The notes under the pieces were generated by a model. The model saw only the letters and a program-made list of their open reading frames with translations. It was not told the origin of the DNA and made no database searches. DNA of 64,000 bases. Source: Vibrio sp. MedPE-SWchi. GTDB taxonomy: Bacteria; Pseudomonadota; Gammaproteobacteria; Enterobacterales; Vibrionaceae. Shown here piece after piece: positions 58,015-64,000 of this stretch (position 1 is the stretch's first letter; the number at the start of each line of letters is the position of its first letter). The stretch lies in assembly GCA_001874155.1 (NCBI GenBank), contig MPDB01000009.1, positions 1-64,000 on the forward strand. The letters are read 5' to 3'. The translations under genes were made by a program, and so were the position numbers.

Positions 58015-58926
58015 ATGCAATCTAAGATCGATTGGAATCTATTTAGTGTCTTTATTGAGGTTTACCGCCTTGGCTCTATCACGACGGCGGCAGAAGTGCT
58101 GAACATGACTCAGCCGGGCGTCAGTAATGCTTTGAAGCGGTTGCAGGACAATCTTGGCGTAACGCTCTTTATTCGAAAGGGACGGGGGATTGCCCCCACG
58201 GTGTCGGCGAACCTGCTCGCAGAGCGTCTGGAAGTGGCAACTGACATTATCGATCAGGCATTGGATCAGGTCTTGGAGTTTGATCCGACCAAGCCGCATA
58301 CATTTCACGTTACCTTGAGTGAGCCCATTCAGCATCTCTTATTGCCTTTACTTAGTCACCCCAAGCTTGCAGCGTGTGAACTTTCGGTTTCCGTCACGCC
58401 TCCCTCAGACGAGGAGGTATCGCAGAGTCTGATCGAGAATCAGACAGATTTAGTCATCGATCTTATCGACAACTTATTACCGTCATTTAGCTCTCAATCT
58501 TTGTTCAGTGAGCGAATGGTGGTTGTGGCGAGCAGGGAGTACGCAAAAGAGAAAGTCGATATGACGGCTGAGGATTTTTTTAACAATGGGCACATCGTGC
58601 AAAACCTACGCCGTGCAAACATGAGTATTGCTGAGTATTTTGCCAAAGAGCAGTTTGGTAAGCGCAGGGTGGTAGCGCGAGCGGACTCGATGCTGTCTGC
58701 GATGGCGATGGCTTCAAGAACGCGTTACTTCACCATTGTCACCGAGAACTTAGCCAATATGTATGCCGACAGCATGGGACTTGTGATTTATACCTTACCC
58801 TTTAACAGTGCAGTGGTGACCCATCATCTTATCTGGCATAGACGAGTAGAAAGCAGCCCTGCTCACCGATGGTTAAGGCAGACGATTGATGAATTACTGC
58901 AAATAGCGATACAAGAGCTTAGGTAA
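58015..58926 (+). CDS. LysR-family regulator, divergent from the alkylsulfatase
   Basis: A 303-residue LysR-type regulator. The N-terminal winged helix (about 6-65; GSITTAAEVLNMTQPGVSNALKRLQDNLGVTLFIRKGRG) is followed by a periplasmic-binding-like effector domain (about 95-300). Divergent orientation and the dyad between the genes suggest it controls the sulfatase; its inducer is unknown. Confidence 0.9.
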   Translation: MQSKIDWNLFSVFIEVYRLGSITTAAEVLNMTQPGVSNALKRLQDNLGVTLFIRKGRGIAPTVSANLLAERLEVATDIIDQALDQVLEFDPTKPHTFHVTLSEPIQHLLLPLLSHPKLAACELSVSVTPPSDEEVSQSLIENQTDLVIDLIDNLLPSFSSQSLFSERMVVVASREYAKEKVDMTAEDFFNNGHIVQNLRRANMSIAEYFAKEQFGKRRVVARADSMLSAMAMASRTRYFTIVTENLANMYADSMGLVIYTLPFNSAVVTHHLIWHRRVESSPAHRWLRQTIDELLQIAIQELR

Positions 58927-59011
58927 AAGTTGTGTCAGGTTATCGCTGAAATGGTAGCCAATTTTTACCTTTTGCCTATTATGTAGGTGATAATTCTATC
59001 AGGGTAGTAAA

Positions 59012-59713
59012 GTGAAAATGATGAAGTTACCTATTATAACGCTCGCTCTTAGTAGCTTATTTAGCCTTTCTGTATGGGCGAATACACCAAACTTTCCGCA
59101 CTTAGTCACCACAGGGTATGGTGAAGTCATTGCTACACCTGATATGGCCGAATTTACCGTAAAAGTGGTGGAATCGACCATGAATGCTGAGCAAGCTAAG
59201 CAGATGGTGGATAATGTTGTTAATGATTTTATCACTCAATTAAAAGAAGAGGGTGTGACCGCCGCAAGCATTAATAGCTCTAACCTCTATCTCACGCCTC
59301 AATATCATTACCCGAAAAAAGGCAAACCTGAACTTGTAGGGTATCGGGCCTCTCGCACGGTGAAGGTGAAGGTGGATGACCTGGTTAATTTGAATCAATA
59401 CCTAGACATCGCCTTAAGTGAAGGCATTAATCAGGTCGATACTATTCGTTTGAAAGTGAAAGATGAAGCTAAGTACCAGCAGCAAGCTCGATTAGCGGCG
59501 ATAAAAGATGCCAATGCGAAAGCGACATCGCTCGCGGATGGATTTGGGCAAGAGCTTGGCAGCGTTTGGCGTATTGATTACAATGTGCCTAATTCTCGGC
59601 CTGTGCTTATGCGTTCAATGGCTATGGACGAAAAATCTGAAAACATCGGTTATCAAGACTCGACTTTAGTGATTCGAGATAGAGTCGATGTGGTCTATAG
59701 GTTGAGAAATTAG
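59012..59713 (+). CDS. SIMPL-domain exported protein (YggE-like)
   Basis: A 233-residue protein with a signal peptide ending VWA and one SIMPL (DUF541) domain: VTTGYGEVIATPDMAEFTVKV at the start, YRASRTVKVKV in the middle and a conserved end. The E. coli homologue YggE lowers oxidative stress by an unclear mechanism. The start is GTG at 59012, seven bases after AGGG; an ATG two codons later is possible. Confidence 0.88.
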   Translation: MKMMKLPIITLALSSLFSLSVWANTPNFPHLVTTGYGEVIATPDMAEFTVKVVESTMNAEQAKQMVDNVVNDFITQLKEEGVTAASINSSNLYLTPQYHYPKKGKPELVGYRASRTVKVKVDDLVNLNQYLDIALSEGINQVDTIRLKVKDEAKYQQQARLAAIKDANAKATSLADGFGQELGSVWRIDYNVPNSRPVLMRSMAMDEKSENIGYQDSTLVIRDRVDVVYRLRN

Positions 59714-59730
59714 CCGTAATTAAGTAGAGA

Positions 59731-59758
59731 AAGTGGCGCTATAAGCGCCACTTTTTTT
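59731..59758 (+). terminator. Terminator after the SIMPL gene
   Basis: AAGTGGCGCT / AGCGCCACTT stem with an ATA loop followed by T7, 18 nt after the stop. Confidence 0.94.
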
Positions 59759-59795
59759 AGCTCTATCATTTGTTGTTGGAATTACTCGTTCTTAA

Positions 59796-61673
59796 ATGAA
59801 GTATCTTAAAGCTGTATTACCTTTTATCATCACTACCTTAGTGCTGGCCCTTATTACTCTCATTTATGGTTTTCAACGATACCAAGTGGTTGAGCAAGAT
59901 AGCATTGATCTTAGCGTTGAAGAGGCGATGGATCAGGTCAATCATAGCTATCGAGAGTATCGTTTTATCCGCACTCAGGTGATTTCAATCGCCGAGCTGC
60001 TGACCAACAACCAAGCCATGAATGATTATGTGCTTTCCCCTACGTTGTTTAATAAGCATCAATTAGAGAAAGTATGGTCATCGACCATGATCCATCAAAA
60101 ATGGTTTCCTCATATTCGGTATGTGGATACCTCTGGTGAAGAGTTGGTTGGGGTGACCTATAACGCACTGAATGAAGACACCTCGACAGCCCACTCACAA
60201 AGCAACCACAGTCATCGAGATTACTTTCATCTGGCCCAATCGTTAACCTCTCATCAGCTCGGTTCTTGGGGTGTGGATCTTGAGTTTGAAACAGACAATA
60301 GCTCTTCAGAGAATGTGCCTGTTTTCCGCATCATCAGTCCAATATCCTTGATGGAACAAACCGCTGGCTATCTCATATTGAACCTTGATATTAGTTATGT
60401 CTCTTCCCGTTTTAATCTCAACGTGGGTGGGGAGTTCCGGCCGAAACTCATTTCAGATCAGGGCTACTACATAGATAAATACAAAGGTGAATTCCCAGGC
60501 CACGTCGAAGAGCTAGAAGCGGGAATAAGCCTTGCTGAGATGAAACCGAATATTTGGGCTAAGATGCAGAACACACCATCAGGAATTATTTTTGATGATG
60601 GTGAGCTATACGCGTATAAGCAACTTGAAGTGTCAGCAGCGCAGTCGTTTTATATTGTGGTTCAAGGCAGCAAAGAAACGCTAAAAGCCCGCTTGTCTGA
60701 AGAGCTGGCGGAGTTGTGCCAAGAGGTGACATTAGTCTTTCTTGTCTTACTGATATTTTCGCTACCAGCGGTGTTTGCATTCATTCACTACAATCGTCGC
60801 AATCTAGAAAGCAAACTCGCTCGAGCGGCGATCGAGGGAATGTCTGCTGTCGTGATCACAGACAAACGACATCGAATCGTCATGGTTAATGAAGAGTTCA
60901 CTCAACTGACCGGGCTTCAATCTCGTAAAGTGCTCAGGCACAGCGTCTTTGATTTATTTAGTGAAAAAGAGACGAAAGAAAAATTGAAAGACGTGATTCG
61001 ACAGTTGAAGACGCAAGACCAGTGGGAAGGTGAGGTTGAGATAAAGAACAGTCTGGGTGGAATATCAACGTTAATTACCCGCATACAAGCCATACACACG
61101 TTAAGGTCAGAGGTTGACTATTACATTACAACGTTTGTGGACATCAGTGAACGTAAGCAACTAGAAGATCGCCTACGTTTATTGAGTGAAAAAGATGAAC
61201 TGACGGGGCTCTTTAATCGTAGGAAGTTCGAGCAGTCTTTGTCTAACCATGCCCAAATAGTAGGGCGTTACCAAGAACGCTCTCCCGTATGTATTGCTTT
61301 GTTTGATATAGATTTCTTTAAAATGGTGAACGATGAAAAGGGCCACGATGAAGGGGATCGAGTGATTCGAAATGTTGCGACTATTCTTGAAGAAAACTTA
61401 CGGCAAACGGATATGATTGCCCGAATTGGCGGAGAAGAGTTTGCGATTATTCTGCCGAATACCAGTCGAGATGAAGCCGAGCCTGTCCTTGAGCGATTGC
61501 GTGAAGCGGTAAGCGAGAGTGAGGTTGTGCCGGTCACGGTCAGTGGCGGGTATACCGACTTAACCGAAAATAGTACCGACTCGTATAAGCGTGCCGATAT
61601 TGCCCTTTATAAAGCAAAAGATCAGGGGCGCGATAAGATCGCGGTCGTATCGAGTCGCCAGCAATTACGGTGA
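59796..61673 (+). CDS. Membrane-bound PAS-GGDEF diguanylate cyclase
   Basis: A 625-residue sensor enzyme. Two membrane segments (about 5-26 and 308-330) bracket a periplasmic Cache-like sensor domain. A cytosolic PAS domain (about 345-460) and a GGDEF domain (about 465-625) follow. The catalytic motif is GGEEF at 545-549 and the product-inhibition site RxxD (R536-D539) lies five residues before it, so it should make c-di-GMP with feedback control. No EAL domain is present. Ligand of the sensor is unknown. Confidence 0.92.
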   Translation: MKYLKAVLPFIITTLVLALITLIYGFQRYQVVEQDSIDLSVEEAMDQVNHSYREYRFIRTQVISIAELLTNNQAMNDYVLSPTLFNKHQLEKVWSSTMIHQKWFPHIRYVDTSGEELVGVTYNALNEDTSTAHSQSNHSHRDYFHLAQSLTSHQLGSWGVDLEFETDNSSSENVPVFRIISPISLMEQTAGYLILNLDISYVSSRFNLNVGGEFRPKLISDQGYYIDKYKGEFPGHVEELEAGISLAEMKPNIWAKMQNTPSGIIFDDGELYAYKQLEVSAAQSFYIVVQGSKETLKARLSEELAELCQEVTLVFLVLLIFSLPAVFAFIHYNRRNLESKLARAAIEGMSAVVITDKRHRIVMVNEEFTQLTGLQSRKVLRHSVFDLFSEKETKEKLKDVIRQLKTQDQWEGEVEIKNSLGGISTLITRIQAIHTLRSEVDYYITTFVDISERKQLEDRLRLLSEKDELTGLFNRRKFEQSLSNHAQIVGRYQERSPVCIALFDIDFFKMVNDEKGHDEGDRVIRNVATILEENLRQTDMIARIGGEEFAIILPNTSRDEAEPVLERLREAVSESEVVPVTVSGGYTDLTENSTDSYKRADIALYKAKDQGRDKIAVVSSRQQLR

Positions 61674-61695
61674 AATGAAGGTATTGTCAGCGCAT

Positions 61696-61724
61696 AAAAA
61701 AGAGAGCCGAAGCTCTCTTTTTTA
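61696..61724 (+). terminator. Bidirectional terminator
   Basis: AAAAAGAGAGC / GCTCTCTTTTT stem with a CGAA tetraloop, between the convergent cyclase and pykF genes. Confidence 0.93.
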
Positions 61725-61745
61725 ACACTAGTCTCTGAGTGGTTC

Positions 61746-63158
61746 TTATAGAACGTGAACAGAAGCCGTGTTAGTTGTACCTGAAGCAACAAGTGCACCA
61801 GAAACCATAAGAACGATGTCGCCTTTCTTACCTAGCCCAGACTCTAGAGCAATGTTCTTACCGTTGATGTAGAAAGCATCTGTGCTTTCAATTGAATCAA
61901 CAAGAACTGGCTTAACACCTTTAGTTAGTACTAGTTGTGCTGCTGTTTTCTTGTTAGTAGTAAGCGCAAGAATGTTTGCAGTTGGGAAGTACTTACGTAC
62001 TGAACGTGCAGATTTACCGCCTTCCGTTGCAACAACGATAAGAGGTGCAGCTAGTTTTTCAGCCGTGTCTACCGCGCCTTTACATACTGCTTCAGTAATG
62101 CGTAGACGTGGGCTGTCTAGACGAGAACCTAGCTCAGCTTTAAGTGCGCTGTCAGTACGGTTAGAAATTTGAGCCATGATAGTTACCGCTTCTACTGGGT
62201 ACTTACCTTTCGCAGTTTCACCAGAAAGCATAACCGCATCAGTACCGTCCATGATAGCGTTCGCAACGTCACCCGCTTCAGCACGAGTAGGACGTGGGTT
62301 GCTGATCATTGAATCAAGCATTTGAGTTGCAGTGATAACCATCTTACGTGCACGGTTACATTTCTCGATCATCATCTTCTGAGCGAAGATTACTTCTTCA
62401 GCTGGGATTTCAACACCTAGATCGCCACGAGCAACCATGATGCCGTCAGAAGCTTCAAGAATTGAATCGAAGTTATCAACACCTTCTTGGTTTTCGATCT
62501 TAGAGATGATGTGGATGCTTTCGCCGCCGTTCGCGTTTAGCAGCGCACGGATTTCTTTCACGTCTTCTTCTTTACGGATGAAAGAAGCAGCAACGAAGTC
62601 TACGCCTTGCTCACAACCAAACTTAAGGTCAGCTTTGTCTTTCTCAGAAAGCGCTGGAAGCTGAACAGAAACGCCAGGAAGGTTAACACCTTTGTTTTCG
62701 CCTAGTGCGCCGTTGTTAAGAACTTTACACTTAACTTCAGTCTCAGAAGTAGAGATAACTTCCATTTCAATTAGGCCGTCATCAACTAGGATAGTGTTAC
62801 CTGCTGTTAGGTCTGCAGCGAAACCTAGGTAAGTAACAGCAACGATGTATTTATTACCTACAACTGATGCGTCAGTTGTGAAAGTGAATTCTTGACCCGC
62901 TACTAGATCAACGTCATTGCCGTCTTCTAGTTTGATAGTGCGGATTTCTGGACCTTTCGTGTCTAGAAGGATAGCTAGTTGCTCGCCTTTAGTTTCCATT
63001 ACTGAACGGAAGTTCGCAATACGAGTGCCGTGCTCTGCAAAGTCACCGTGAGAGAAGTTAAGGCGCATTACGTTCATGCCTGCATCAACTAGCTCAGTTA
63101 GTTTTTCTACAGATTCTGTTTTAGGGCCGATCGTACATACGATTTTGGTCTTTTTCAT
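61746..63158 (-). CDS. pykF: Pyruvate kinase I
   Basis: Final glycolytic step, phosphoenolpyruvate plus ADP to pyruvate plus ATP. The 470 residues equal E. coli PykF. It has [14 protein letters not shown] at the start, NFSHGDF, the Mg/PEP segment [21 protein letters not shown] and the C-terminal allosteric domain. Codon bias is strong. GGAGAG precedes the ATG. Confidence 0.97.
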   Translation of the reverse strand: MKKTKIVCTIGPKTESVEKLTELVDAGMNVMRLNFSHGDFAEHGTRIANFRSVMETKGEQLAILLDTKGPEIRTIKLEDGNDVDLVAGQEFTFTTDASVVGNKYIVAVTYLGFAADLTAGNTILVDDGLIEMEVISTSETEVKCKVLNNGALGENKGVNLPGVSVQLPALSEKDKADLKFGCEQGVDFVAASFIRKEEDVKEIRALLNANGGESIHIISKIENQEGVDNFDSILEASDGIMVARGDLGVEIPAEEVIFAQKMMIEKCNRARKMVITATQMLDSMISNPRPTRAEAGDVANAIMDGTDAVMLSGETAKGKYPVEAVTIMAQISNRTDSALKAELGSRLDSPRLRITEAVCKGAVDTAEKLAAPLIVVATEGGKSARSVRKYFPTANILALTTNKKTAAQLVLTKGVKPVLVDSIESTDAFYINGKNIALESGLGKKGDIVLMVSGALVASGTTNTASVHVL

Positions 63159-63299
63159 GGAAGATACTCTCCGGTAAGTATTGTTTCAATTCAAAATTGG
63201 TTTGCTTATTTGATGTAGAACCTGTGCTTGGCGCTTCATATTTAGCCAAAACTCGTTGGTTTTTATTACTACATCAGTCCTGTAAGTCTTTCACTATAT

Positions 63300-63318
63300 T
63301 TAGTCATTTTATGACTAA
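63300..63318. repeat. Inverted repeat upstream of pykF
   Basis: TTAGTCAT (63300-63307) and ATGACTAA (63311-63318) form a perfect 8-bp dyad with a TTT centre, 142 bp before pykF. It may be an operator or an untranslated-region hairpin. The remaining 63159-63580 gap holds this, the DeoR-gene promoter region and nothing else I can name. Confidence 0.6.
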
Positions 63319-63504
63319 GCAAAAGCCTCTATGTCTTGTATTTCTGTGACTTAACCCACCTTACATAGGTAAGTTTGCAAAAAAATAACGGCTAATTCTG
63401 TAATTAATTTACTTTTCGGGCGCAATTCTACCACCGAATTACTTCAATATCACGGCCTAGAGTTGTCTTAGGACAAGGTTTTGTTCTGAAATATTTATTT
63501 TTTA

Positions 63505-63557
63505 GATCGAAATAAATGGACTAATATCTTTCGGTTCAACTATACTTTCTTTCGATT
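63505..63557 (+). promoter_or_regulatory. TTTCG direct repeats around the DeoR-gene promoter
   Basis: CTTTCGGTT (63528-63536) and CTTTCGATT (63549-63557) are direct repeats exactly 21 bp apart, on either side of a possible -10 TATACT (63541-63546). A reverse copy ATTTCGATC is at 63505-63513. DeoR-family regulators such as AgaR and GlpR bind TTTCG-rich repeats, so autoregulation is likely. Confidence 0.45.
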
Positions 63558-63580
63558 AGAAACTTAATGCGGATTTTTAG

Positions 63581-64000
63581 ATGTCGAAACGAAACACCCA
63601 GCTCAGAAGGCACGCAATATCAAACCTAATTCTAGAGTTGGGGGAAGTCAGCGTTGAAGAGCTATCTTGTAAGTTTACAACATCTGAAGTCACGATTAGA
63701 AAGGATCTCGCCGATCTGGAGAAAAATGGCCAGCTTTTAAGACGCTACGGTGGTGCAATTGCACTACCCAAAGAAGTGGTCAATGAAGAGTTAGGGCCTA
63801 AAGTTTCACCTCGAAAGGTCGCTTTAGCCACCGCGGCAGCGGGCCTTATTCGAGACCATAATCGAATCGTTATTGACAGTGGCAGCACTACGGCAGCGCT
63901 GATCCAGCAATTAGACAGTAAAAGAGGTTTGGTGGTGATGACCAACTCTTTGACTGTCGCCAATGCGTTAAATGAATTAGAAAGTGAACCCACATTATTA
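63581..64000 (+). CDS. DeoR-family transcriptional regulator, 3' end outside the window
   Basis: The first 140 codons of a DeoR/GlpR-type regulator. The N-terminal helix-turn-helix (about 5-57; VSVEELSCKFTTSEVTIRKDLADLEKNGQLLRRYGGA) has the family signature, and the start of the sugar-phosphate-binding domain shows IDSGSTTAAL. It runs without a stop to the window end, so length and effector are unknown. It is divergent from pykF, as in V. cholerae. Confidence 0.9.
   Translation, partial: MSKRNTQLRRHAISNLILELGEVSVEELSCKFTTSEVTIRKDLADLEKNGQLLRRYGGAIALPKEVVNEELGPKVSPRKVALATAAAGLIRDHNRIVIDSGSTTAALIQQLDSKRGLVVMTNSLTVANALNELESEPTLL

Overview
The window is a stretch of a gammaproteobacterial chromosome, almost certainly Vibrio (Vibrionaceae). 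The main evidence is a complete MSHA type IV pilus locus (csrD/mshH, then mshI to mshQ). Its neighbours also follow the order I know from V. cholerae chromosome 1: metH, antiporter, lysC, class V aminotransferase, PglL-like ligase, uvrA, galU, qstR, ssb on one side and mreBCD, maf, rng, yhdP, nitrilase, tldD, arcA, rraB on the other. The last third holds epd, pgk, fbaA, mscS and pykF. I see no insertion sequence, prophage, integron or CRISPR array. This is core genome, and most of the unusual content is regulatory DNA between genes.

Layout. 1-600: tRNA-Asp(GUC) and a PilZ protein. 700-8,920: metH behind a tandem MetJ box, a CPA1 antiporter, lysC behind a lysine riboswitch, and a class V aminotransferase. 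8,980-16,300: a PglL/Wzy_C-type ligase, uvrA with an SOS box embedded in the galU terminator, galU, the competence regulator qstR, and ssb. 16,400-36,620: the MSHA locus on the + strand. It splits into an assembly part (csrD, mshI, J, K, L, M, N, E, G, F) and a pilin part (mshB, A, C, D, O, P, Q) that has its own -10 elements and a terminator after the major pilin mshA. 36,770-47,480: mreBCD-maf-rng-yhdP-nitrilase-tldD. 47,600-50,140: arginine deiminase, rraB and a small zinc-ribbon protein. 50,370-55,100: epd, pgk, fbaA and mscS. 55,200-59,000: a periplasmic protein, an exported alkylsulfatase and a divergent LysR regulator. 59,010-64,000: a SIMPL protein, a membrane PAS-GGDEF diguanylate cyclase, pykF and the start of a DeoR-family regulator cut off by the window end.

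How the genes fit together. Cyclic-di-GMP recurs: a PilZ receptor, the degenerate GGDEF/EAL protein CsrD, the MshE ATPase with a c-di-GMP-binding N-terminus, and a GGEEF cyclase with an intact inhibitory site. This suits surface attachment through MSHA pili. Central metabolism is represented by methionine and lysine entry steps, each with its own recognisable regulation, and by lower glycolysis (epd-pgk-fbaA, pykF).

I found no convincing new multi-gene system. The best leads are the SOS box/terminator overlap at uvrA, a GC-rich discriminator plus PurR-like palindrome at fbaA, paired ArgR-like boxes in the long arcA-rraB gap, a duplicated module in the giant MshQ protein, and the alkylsulfatase/LysR/periplasmic-protein island.
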